DNA from: Pleurotus ostreatus/Saccharomyces cerevisiae fusant
Taxonomy: Eukaryota > Opisthokonta
Direction: 5' to 3'
Assembly: GCA_024196135.1 (NCBI GenBank)
Contig: JAMQCK010000232.1
Coordinates: forward strand, 1-35,287
Length of the DNA: 35,287 nt
Part shown: piece after piece, positions 11,038 through 20,378 of the stretch
How the letters are laid out: each line of letters opens with the position of its first letter
Position numbering within the stretch: the first letter of the stretch is position 1
The notes under the pieces: model-generated
Database searches by the model: none
Seen by the model: only the letters and a program-made list of their open reading frames with translations
What the model was told of the DNA's origin: nothing
Position numbers and translations under genes: made by a program

Positions 11038-12536
11038 ATGGTGTCCTTGACCACTTTGCTCGGTCGTGTGCCTGTGCAGAAGGACAAGCGTTCGGTGAGA
11101 ATCCTCACGTGTCACTTGATACTCGATTAACGCTCTCTCTTACAGAGGAAGACGAAGCGCGCCACGGAGATCTTCGTCTCTCCTGACGGCTCGGACAGCA
11201 ATGCCGGGACCATCGACGCGCCACTCGCATCCATTCAGGCAGCCGTTGATCAAGCGTCCGCAGGCGACACCATCTACCTGCGCGAGGGCACGTACACGCC
11301 CATGGAGAACATCCAGATCAAGAAAAGCGGCACCTCGAGCGCTCCGTACACCATCTCTAACTACGATGGGGAGAGCGTGCTGATTGATGGCGAGGAGCTT
11401 CCTTAGTGAGCATGCTCAATCGCGCTGCGCCACCCCAAGCATACTGCTTACAAGAGCATAGCACTCCGGGCGAGCTTGACTCCAGCATACCCAGCTCTGA
11501 CCGTGGCGTATTCCATGTCGAGGCCGACTACTGGGTTTTCAGCGGTCTTGACATTGCTCATGGTCCGTACGCCATCTACGCGGACAACTCCAACAACAAT
11601 ATTTATCGAAACCTTGTCACAAGGGATAACTACGAGACCGGTATGTCTCATTATTCCCGATGCTGTATTGCGCTAATTCGTGCAGGTCTGCAGATCCAGG
11701 GCGAGTCGAGCAACAATCTCGTCGAGAACCTAGATAGGTAAGTTAGCTTGCTTCGGGACATCTCTTCGTAGTGACAGATTTGACCAGCTACGGCAATCAC
11801 GACCCGCGCAAGAACGGCGAGAGCGCCGACGGCCTTGGCGTCAAGGAAGGATCCGGCGAAGGCAACGTTATCCGCGGCACTCGCCTCTGGAACAACGTCG
11901 ACGATGGCTTGGACTTCTGGTACGCCTACCACATCAGCGCTATTCCCTTACTTACCCACCTCCAGGGAGTTTAAATCCCCCGTCACCATCGAGAACACTT
12001 ACTCCTGGGGCAACGGCTTCAACCGCTGGAATTTCGAGGATTTCGAGGGCGACGGCAACGGCTTCAAGCTCGGCGGCGGCGACGCCAGCGACAAGGGCCC
12101 CGCTGCGCACATCATCACCAACTGCATCGCGTTCTCCAACGCGGCGGGTGGCTTCGTGGACAACAGCCAGCCGGGCGACATGACGCTCACGCGCAACACG
12201 GCGTGGAACAATACGCGCGCGGGGGTGCAGTTTGACGAGCCGGGGTACACGGTGACGCTCACGGGCAACATTGCGGTGTCGAATGGCGACGATACGACGC
12301 TTGGCAGTGAGGTGAGAGAAAGTCTTACTTCCAACGTTGTGTGGAGTCTAAGCTTGCCTATCTCCTAGGTCAAGTCGACCTCAAACTCTTGGGACTCCGG
12401 CTCGTGGAGTGATGACTCCTTTGCAAGCTTGGATCCATCCACTTTGACGGGTGCGAGGCTGGCGAACGGCAGTGTGGCAGCGTCGAGCTTCCTGCTTCCC
12501 GCCAGTGGCGCTGCCATCGGTGCTTACTATGTTTGA
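11038..12536 (+). CDS. Family PL9 pectate-lyase-like parallel beta-helix protein
   Basis: Seven exons (11038-11094, 11146-11405, 11462-11640, 11686-11737, 11788-11919, 11966-12311, 12369-12536) encode 397 residues. The domain opens with EIFVSPDGSDSNAGT, then GDTIYLREGTYTP, the usual start of PL9/DUF1565 beta-helix proteins. By family knowledge, PL9 (Pel9A of Dickeya) uses a Ca-binding Asp cluster and a catalytic Lys. Here D197, D221, D222, D225 and K261 (FEGDGNGFKLGGGD) reproduce the Pel9A spacing D209, D233, D234, D237, K273 exactly. The ending SNSWDSGSWSDDSFASLD to IGAYYV also fits the family. The expected reaction is beta-elimination of polygalacturonate. Oddly, the N-terminus (MVSLTTLLGRVPVQKDKRS) has no hydrophobic signal peptide, so secretion is unclear. 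It has a decayed paralogue at 25517. Confidence 0.85.
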
Positions 12537-13092
12537 ATTGAATCATGTACTGCTCCGGCTCAATGCAAACTTTGCTTACATCTGCCCGATATTACTTGCC
12601 CCCTAGCCCTCTCTTGTTTGAACATGAACTGTGACATCACGCAAGTGACCGTGCCCCTGCGGTCAATCGCCGCGAGGCCCTCCGCCGTCCTCAGAACTTA
12701 GCGCAATTGAGCTTCAGGTCAAGCCACAGAGAGACGTACAGTCATGTCAGTATGCCCTGGATGGGCTCTCGGCGGGGAGGCTGGACAAGGTGGCGATGAT
12801 GGCCCCGGGGGCGCAGGATATGCAGATTCTGCGCCCTCGACAGATTGAGGTGATGAAGCTCGGCGCTCCCTTAAAGTAAGTTCATTTGTGACCATTCTAG
12901 TCCGAAGTTGGTTTGCTCAATTTGATTGCTTACGCTTTGGCCGTATGATATCCTTTACTTCCATGGCGCACTCCTTCGTCATTTCATTACTACATTGACT
13001 GCCTGCAGTATATACGTGAGCCGACATGCGAGATAGCTGCCTCAAAAACCCCAACTTAGACTTCCACGCCGTGACGAACGCATGACAGCCAC
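12537..13092. other. Intergenic with a coding-like segment
   Basis: No complete gene is seen. Within it, about 12749-12878 reads as an open, protein-like segment (YALDGLSAGRLDKV, then APGAQDMQILRPRQIEVMK). It ends at a good donor (AA|GTAAGT), and a TAG acceptor near 12900 would continue it for only a few codons (NPKLVCSI) to a stop. No start codon in frame was found, so this may be a gene remnant or the last exons of a small unrecognised gene. Confidence 0.3.
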
Positions 13093-13716
13093 ATGCGTTC
13101 GAACTGGTCGGTCCCGCGTCGTAAGCGCAACTCAACCAAAACCACTCAGGCTTCGTTGACTCAGTTTCTTACCGTCACACATCGTGGCCCCCTTTGCCAT
13201 GTACGTTACCTCCCACCATACAGTCCTCATAGAACGACTGACAAATTGCTTTCCAGGTCCCAATTCGAGAAAATCCTCATCTCAAAGTCCGGCTTCCCCG
13301 CCCTCCTCCTCGACGGGATGCCCAAATTACGTTGCCTTCGCTACCCGAACCGCTACCCACGGTATGCATTCGGGTGGCTCGTGGCCTTAAACGAGCTCGC
13401 CGACCGCGCTGTCAAAGAAACCGGCGTGGGTCGCGATCCTATCGCCTATGGCTTGCAACTCTTTCGAGACGCGGGCTTTGAGTGAGTGGACATCCACACC
13501 TCGTCTTCAAATCCTGACCATCGTAATGGCAGACGGAGTCAATATCATTGGCAATTCATCTTTCCAGACGGCAAGCCACGTTGTCTGTTCTACGTTGCCA
13601 CCAATGATTCGCCCGAAAGGCGGGACATGGCACAGGACGAGGAGTATATTGCAAGGGCGAAAGCAGTATTGAGACGGACCGAGGATGGCAGGTGGTTCCA
13701 CATAGACAGTTTCTGA
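13093..13716 (+). CDS. Uncharacterised 190-residue protein
   Basis: I do not recognise this family. Two exons are inferred: 13093-13481 and 13533-13716. The 51-nt intron joins DAGF to ERSQYHWQFIFPDGKP in frame. The N-terminal part is basic (SVPRRKRNSTKTT). The rest looks like a small globular protein: SQFEKILISKSGFPALLLDG, YAFGWLVALNELADRA, then IFPDGKPRCLFYVATND, a charged helix and a terminal WFHIDSF. The start is uncertain. The stretch 13200-13257 could be an intron (GTACGT to CCAG), but removing it would break the frame, so I keep it as coding. The gene lies between the intact lyase gene and CCT3. Confidence 0.5.
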
Positions 13717-13943
13717 CTGGAGCCGTCACAGTTCGAATTCCAAGTCGTACACCCACCTGGATCTCAACAATGGATGAATGGACCTTTGGCTGTGATGAAG
13801 CCTACATTCAGGTCAGTATGCTCTTGCAATAATCTATACTACAGTAAGTAGACGTGCAATGCTCGTTTTGCTACAATATTTGCCTCTTCACCGCCCTCGC
13901 CCGCTCTCCACCTCCCTCTCTACTCGTCCGTGATCGCAATAGC

Positions 13944-15851
13944 CTACTCCGCCATCATCTCCTCCGGCGGCGCGCCGCCACCACCTCCGCCTTCCCTGTC
14001 CTTCCGCACGGCCTGCACGACGTCGTCAACGCGCAGGAGCATGCGCGCGGCCTCGATCGCCGTCTTGAACGTCTGGATCTTGACGCTGGCAGACTCGTAA
14101 AGGCCGTACTCCTTCATGTCGACAAGCTTCGCGGTGTTGCCGTCGATGCCCCACTGGTGCTCGCCGTTCGCGTGCTTGGCCTGGACGGAGTGTCAGTCTG
14201 CTACAGCATCGACTTATCAAGGGTTAAGACGCACCCGCAACTCCGTCAACAACCGGATCGCATTGCCACCCGCGTTCTGCACGAGCGTGCGCGGAATGAC
14301 CTCGACCGCGTCCGCGACGGCGCGGAAGGGCCACGCCTCGACACCGCCCGCGAGCGACTTGCTCGCCTGCTGGAGGCCAACGCTGACGGCCATCTCGGTC
14401 GCACCGCCGCCGGGGCAAAGGTACGGGAAGAAGACGACGTTACGCGCGACGGACATCGCGTCCGCGAGATTGCGGTCGATCTCGTTCAGGATATCCTTCG
14501 ACGGCCCGCGGAGGAGGATGGTGCACGCCTTGGGGCTCTTGCACTCGGTGAGGAACGTGAAGTACTCGTCGCCGATCTTCTCGATGTTGAACAGCCCGCA
14601 GTCCGTGCCGATGTCCGACTCGCGCAGGTCCTCGATGCGGTTGACGATCGTCGCGCCCGTCGCCGCCGCAATCCGGTTGTTGTCCGACTTACGCACGCGG
14701 CGCAGCGCGCTGATCCCGTGCTTCACAAAGACGTGCTGCGCCAAATCGGACACGCCCTTCTCCGTGATGACCAGGTCCGGCTTGAACTCGGCGAGCTTGT
14801 TCGCGAGCGCCTTCACCTGCTCCTCTTCGATCTCCTGCGCGCGCTCCCAGTCGCCCTCCTTCGAGAACTCCATGTTCGTCTGCGACTCGCCCTTCTTATA
14901 CTCGAGCGGGCAGTCGAGGAGGATGATGCGCGGGTTGTGGATGCGCCGGCGCATGCTCGGATGCGTAATGTCCTTGTTGAGCATGATGCCGTTTAGGACG
15001 CGGGACTCCTCGATCTCGCCACCGGGGACCTTCTCAACGCGCGCGTAACGCTTGATGTCGACGCTCTTGATGCCGCCGAACTGTGAGCCCGTGCTTTCCT
15101 GGTCCTGGGAGACGATCCGAATAGCCTGCAGTGCGAGGTTGCACATGAGCTCGGACCATCGGACGACGAACTTGGTGCCGATGGAGGTTTTAATGAGGGA
15201 AAGCATCTGCTCGTCGGAGTTGACGTCGATCGGGATGGATATCCGCTTGATGATGTTGAGGGCCTCCTGGAGGGCCTTGTTGTACGCGGAAATGATCACG
15301 ACAGGGTGGATGTCGCGCTCCAATTGGGACAGGGACTGCGCGAGGATCTCACCAGCTGTTATACCGTTAGCTATGAGGGACAAGGGGAGGTGAAGACCAC
15401 GCACCAAGAATGATCACACTCGTTGTCCCGTCCCCGCACTCCTCGTCTTGTGTGCGACTCAACTCAATCATGTTCTTGGCAGCGGGGTGCGCGACGTCGA
15501 TCTCTCGCAAGATCGCATTTCCGTCGTTAGTCAGTCTGCGAGGGATCCTCGATAACAAGTCCGCAAGTGCTGGAGAAAACGTACAGGATACCACCCATGG
15601 GATCCAGAATCATCTTGAGCATAGCCTTCGGCCCAAGACATGTCCTGATGACATCTGCAACGGTCTATTGGTATGGTGAGCTATTGGTGCCCCCTCTACT
15701 TCTTCGTGCATACCTTTGCCGCGGTGATATTTGATGCCTGCGCTTTCCTGCCCGACTGCCTCTCGGGCGCCGAGTCTACTTTATCAGATCACTATCGTTT
15801 CTAATGTAAGACTCACTCACTCATAACAAAGACCGGTGTTTGCCCCGACAT
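13944..15851 (-). CDS. CCT3: Chaperonin TCP-1/CCT subunit gamma
   Basis: This is a subunit of the cytosolic hetero-oligomeric chaperonin TRiC/CCT, which folds actin, tubulin and WD-repeat proteins using ATP. Splicing gives [20 protein letters not shown] followed by [29 protein letters not shown] and ILDPMGGI. It then continues [20 protein letters not shown] and the ATPase motif [16 protein letters not shown]. Gamma-specific sequence follows ([34 protein letters not shown]), with [36 protein letters not shown] and [21 protein letters not shown]. The tail is Gly-rich ([14 protein letters not shown]). The first exon is only 31 nt (15821-15851). The gene looks intact. It diverges from the gene at 15991 across 139 bp. 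Confidence 0.96.
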
Positions 15852-15990
15852 GATGACGGCGTGCAGAAAGTAATGCTGATTCGAATTTCGAGACGACGCG
15901 TCGAGATGTCCATATTTGATCGTGTTTTTCTGATGCGCACGTGATGTCGCGCGGTTCGTGCGCGCGATCTCGAGCAGGTCGCCTTTGACG
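15852..15990. promoter_or_regulatory. Bidirectional promoter of CCT3 and the Scm3-like gene, with CACGTG
   Basis: Only 139 bp separate the divergent start codons at 15851 (minus) and 15991 (plus). A perfect CACGTG palindrome lies at 15938-15943, within GCGCACGTGATG. No clear TATA element was seen. Sharing of control between the two genes is inferred from spacing. Confidence 0.5.
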
Positions 15991-18900
15991 ATGAGCTCGT
16001 CGTGCACGCCGTCCTCCTCCTCGCCCTCCCTCGACCGCGTACACTCAGAATGTCCTCCTCCGAGGAAACGCCTGCGCACCGTGACCCCTGGCCGCTTCCT
16101 TCCGCCCGACGAGATCGAGCGCGAGAAGGCGGCGTCCCTGGCGCGTCTCTTTGAAAGCTGGGCGAACCTCGAGGAGCGATACACCCGCGACCTGGAGGAA
16201 GATGACATCGTGGATCTGGCCGACATGACTGTCATCAAGGATCGTGGCGTGCTTGCGTCCTCCCCCGTGAAGCAATTCGGCATGCGGCAGGCACTTTTGG
16301 ATGATGGTGATGATGAGGGGAGCGAGAACCAGGACGAGCAGCCCGGGGAACAGGAAGAAGAGGCAGAGGAGGTCCAAGAGCCAGACGAATCTGATGACGA
16401 GCTCGACGCCTTCGCCCCCAAGCCCGCGAAGGACCTGCCTCCGCGGCGCCAGCCCTTGACAGAGGAAGAGATCGAGGAGTTCATGCGCGCGGAGCGGGAG
16501 CGCCGGCGTTTGGAAGACGACGCCACGGACTTTAGCAGCGAGGCGCCCTACACGTCGGACGCCTTCTCGGACGCGTCGAGACCGCCGGACACGGACGACG
16601 ACGGCAGCGCGCCACCCTCGTCAGATCCCAACGTGATAGAGATTTTCGACTCCGACGACGAGCTGGACGACTGGGGCTTGACATCCGAAGCGAACACCGT
16701 CTACCTGGTGCCCAAAGGGGACGAGAGTGAAGGCGAGCTTAACGCGCCTTCCTCGCCGTCGCCCGCCGGCGCGCAGCCAAATGGTCCGCGGGGCCGACTT
16801 CAAGAGCCTACACCTCTACAACTCTACACTCCCCCGCGATCCAAGACTGCTTCTTCCCTGCCACCCTTCGACACGCCGAACACGGACGAACGACCGTTCA
16901 TTCAGGATAGCCCGGCGTATGCGCCACCGTCTTCGCCATTACCCCCCTCGTCGCCTCCCTTGTCCTCCTCTCCAGTCGCTCCTTCGCCGATTAAATCGCG
17001 CCCCAAACTCACCAGGCCGCAGTCCAGTCCAATAAGGCGCCCCCAGCCTTCCCCAGATCCAACAGCACACGCCGCACAGGTTACAGACAACGACCGCACT
17101 CCTGCGGCATCCAAATTAAACACAATGAATACCCCACAATCCACGCCTATACCCCGTCTTGACTTATCCAAGATGCTATCCACGAAACGCAAGGGCAAGA
17201 AATCCTTGTCGATCTTTAACTCGCCGGCAACTACACCCTCAAGACAATCTACGGCGGCCACAGACAACTCGTCACCCGAGCGCTCGCCTACTCGAGGAAG
17301 CATGGCTCCACCAGCAAGGGCGTCACCGCCTCTCACTATGTCTGCGAAAGCAAAGGGGAAGCAGCGGGCGGTAGATTTATTCACGCCTACGCCGCCTCTT
17401 TCTCACGACGACTCGTCCTCCATCCGCGATTCGTCTTCCCTTCGTGATTCGTCCTCGCCGGTTCGCGGGGCTCCAATGGCTACGCAGCCGTCTGTGACGC
17501 GCATGTCGACAACGTCCGTTACGCGCATGCCGATAGCATCTGTAACGCGCATGCCGACAACATCTGCACAGGCGTCTATACCTTCGCAGCAGGCCCCAAC
17601 ACCCGCTCAGCCAACAGTACCGAGAGCGAAGAAACGCAAGCGGCAGTCATCTGCAGGGTCGGCCATGAGCGTGGACGAGCAGCCGAATGCGTCGCAGGTT
17701 GTTGGAGGGTCGACCTCCGCTGGTGGCGCGAAGTCCTCATCAGACGCGACGGCGAAGACAACGCCTGGCACAAGCCCAAGCAAGCCTTCGGATACGGGGA
17801 AGCCAAGCAAGGCGCTCCCTGCGCGCGAGCCGACGTGCTATGTGGAGATCAGTGTCCCGCCGCCACGACAAACTGCAGCGCACAAGGCTCAAACTATCAA
17901 GCATAAGCCCACAAACCCTAACACCCAAGCGCATGGTACGCACGCGCCGGCCGTTTATTCGCGAAGTCGCTCATGCCACCGACAGAGGGCACGCAATCGT
18001 CGTCGCAGGCCGGGAGAACACAGTCGTCGTCGGCTGTACGAACGCCTTCACCCACTAAGGCCCCGTCCAAGATTCCTCGTCCGCGTGCTAAATCGCGGGC
18101 CCGATCAGCGTCGAAGCCACGACCCGAAGTGGAGAAAGAGAAGGAGCCGGAGAACACGCCGCCTGAGGCGCACTCGTCTGTGGCTCAGGCTCAGACCCCT
18201 GCTCCCCAGATCAAGCCATCCCCGCCCTTACCACGCCGCGCAAAGCCAGGACCCCGCTCGCGTTCGAGGCCTCGTACCTGTCCGCCGGAAGCTGGGACAG
18301 ACAAACCGTCTGGTGCCGCAGAGAAGCAGCCTGGAACTGCTGACAAGCCGACCAAGCCTAAGCGAGGCAAGAGCGTCACTCGGGCTACCTCGACGACAGC
18401 GGTGCCGCAGACCAGGGCAGAATCTGCACGGACGCCCTCTGTACTTCCAGAGCCGCCGCCGTATGCGCCACCGTCTGGTGCTTCAGCGGGCGCACCCGCT
18501 CAGGCCTACACGGCCCCCAATCAGGCGTATACAGCACCCAATCAAGCGTACCCTTATCCACCACCGATGATAGATCCAACGCAGGCGCAATTCGTCGTCG
18601 GGCAGCTTATGCATCATCTGGCGCAGCTGTTCGTGGGCGGGCCGGGGCAGCAACCTCAGGCGGGCTATCCGCCTGGACAGCAGGCAGGGTACCCGCCAGG
18701 ACAACAACCATCGTATCCGCCTTACCCTCCCGGCGCGCCGTACGCTCCGTTCCCGCAGGGCTCCTACCCGTATCGAGCTACTCAGGATGGACGATTTGCG
18801 AGCGTACCTCCAGGTCCTGCGTACTCGAACTCTGCGTCGAGTGCGAGGTATGCCAGTGCTGCGCCATCCGCTGCATATGCGCAATACAGTGCCGACGAGA

Positions 18901-19268
18901 GCGCCAGCGCGACGGATAGCGACGCGTACCGCAGCTCAACGGAGCGCGAGTCTCACCGCCCAACAATTGTGGCGCGCAGTCGCTCGCGCGGGCGGCGAGT
19001 CTCTTTCGCGGGGAGGGTAGTGGAGCGGAGTGGAAGCGAGGCGACTGAGGCGGAGGAGGAGGATGGTGACGACGATGAACGAAGGGCTCTTAGGGAAGAT
19101 ATTCACAGGGACAAGAGCACTGAACGAGGCCATGCATCGGCAGTCGACGACAGCTCGTCGAGCGACGATGAGCCTCTGGGAGAGGCGCCGCGGGGCCGGG
19201 CGCGCGCGGCGACGATCCGGGCGCAGACGCCTGCCCCGCCGGAGGGTCGACAAGGGAGGCGGCGTTAG
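15991..19268 (+). CDS. Large disordered protein with probable Scm3/HJURP-type CENP-A chaperone motif
   Basis: Two exons (15991-17935, 17986-19268; 50-nt intron) give 1,075 residues, mostly low complexity. The one conserved-looking block is near the N-terminus: SLARLFESWANLEERY, TRDLEEDDIVDL, ADMTVIKDRGVLASS. This fits the Scm3 pattern W..I.E.Y..DF...DEIDL.TG.IV.D.GHL, the region that in Scm3/HJURP contacts the CENP-A/H4 dimer. The rest has acidic runs, a SUMO-interaction-like VIEIFDSDDELDD, Ser/Pro-rich stretches with many SP/TP sites, KR-rich patches (AKKRKRQ), SVTRM repeats and a Gly-Tyr-Pro-Gln region (GYPPGQQ). If correct, it would deposit the centromeric histone in the nucleus. The gene model is solid; the functional call is tentative. 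Confidence 0.7.
17402..17572 (+). repeat. Degenerate in-frame tandem repeats in the Scm3-like gene
   Basis: Two repeat families occur back to back. The first is a DSSS(I/L)RDSSS unit repeated about three times (around 17408-17460). The second is an SVTRM-centred unit repeated three times at about 27-nt spacing (around 17490-17570; SVTRMSTT, SVTRMPIA, SVTRMPTT). Both lie in a Ser/Thr/Pro-rich disordered segment and are likely to vary in length between strains. Confidence 0.6.
18506..18760 (+). repeat. QAYTAPN and GYPPGQQ coding repeats
   Basis: Near the C-terminal third of the Scm3-like protein the sequence repeats QAYTAPN twice plus a partial copy. After a short non-repetitive helix-like segment (AQFVVGQLMHHLAQLF) it then repeats GYPPGQQ/SYPPYPPG units. 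Such Tyr/Pro/Gln-rich tracts are typical of self-associating disordered regions. Confidence 0.6.
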
Positions 19269-20378
19269 GTGTGGTGGATTTATGATAGTGTTTGGGTTTC
19301 GAAGATTCAGCTTGTACCATGTGCCATCTGTACGTACTGTACATCTGCAGGGATATATCCTGCTTTGCCTAGATGCTTTCGAGGGCTTCGGACAGGAGGC
19401 TATCGTGCATTGCTGTTGAGATTGTTGCGGTTTCGATGGATGGGTATACGACGCTATCACATCTGAAACTTCTGGCGACAGAGGTATGTACCGCCCCTGT
19501 GGGGATGCACCTCCTGGTACCAGAGAATAGGAGCGCACGAAACACAGAGCGAGCCGGTTGCCCAGCAGGCTTTTTCTCGCCGGAGGCTTGACGCCCGCGC
19601 GGTAGGAGGGTCGCGCGAGCGTTCAAAAACTCCGGCTGGCGAGTGGTGGGGACGAGGAAGAGGGGAATCTGAGGGCTTTGAAGGGGAATTGGCCGCGCTT
19701 TGAGAAAGCGGAGTCAATAGCTGAGGAGACTGTGGATGGGCATTCGCGGTCTTCGTTGACAAAAACAGTTCTGGTTGAGCAACTGGCTGCGCACATCTGG
19801 AGGATTCAGATGTGAGGATGCGATAACTTGATTTCTGAGCTTATCAGCCGTCTAAACGAGCTATAGCAAAGGGGGCAGCAGCGAGGGTATGCTTTCGCAG
19901 ATCGTAGATGGAAGTCAAGAGCAAGAGAATTTTCCGCGAACGTTCTGGGTTCACCGACTTCTCATGATCACGTGACATGTTGAACTTCGGGATGGCCCGA
20001 GTTGGCGCAAAGCAGCGTCCTACAGCGAGGCACTTTTAACGCCAGGGGAAGGAAGAAAAAGGTCTGAACAGTGACAGCTATGTGGCGACTAGCGTTGTCA
20101 TCGAAGGTGGAGGTCGATAAAGGGAGTCTCAAGTAGTAGCAGTGATACTATGAAGTAAATGCACTCGACGTAGAGTGAGAGGCGATATATGGAGGGGGTG
20201 GTTACGCAGTATTATATGGGGAGTAAAAGATACCAAAATAGCCATCGATAGGCCCGAGGATACATCTAAGAAATATGTACGAATAAATCAGGAATAAGTA
20301 GGTGGAAGGAAGCGCTCGGGAGAAGGTATCCTAGTTAGATCAGTAACCGACTGTGAAGACGATCCATCGTCAGGCGGC
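19269..20378. other. Gene-free region between the Scm3-like gene and eme1 (convergent)
   Basis: This is about 1.1 kb between two converging genes. Open frames at 19369-19762 overlap on both strands and show no recognisable protein features. A TCACGTGA palindrome (Cbf1/bHLH-type core) is at 19968-19975. The rest is presumably 3' UTR sequence. I see nothing else that I can support. Confidence 0.5.

Noticed and set aside
13200..13257. Possible intron (GTACGT to CCAG) inside the first exon of the unknown gene
   Set aside because: Removing it shifts the downstream frame, whereas leaving it gives a continuous frame into the well-formed second exon. Kept as coding, with uncertainty noted.
13730..13745. 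tRNA B-box-like GTTCGAATTCC
   Set aside because: The motif carries an extra base relative to GGTTCGANTCC, and no matching A box or cloverleaf could be drawn around it.
13854..14996. 380-codon plus-strand frame, and a 310-codon one at 14116-15048, opposite CCT3
   Set aside because: They are shadows of the chaperonin gene caused by codon bias. They overlap each other in different frames and show no domain.
19369..19762. Overlapping short frames on both strands downstream of the Scm3-like gene
   Set aside because: They are 3'-flank sequence with no splice-supported continuation and no motif.
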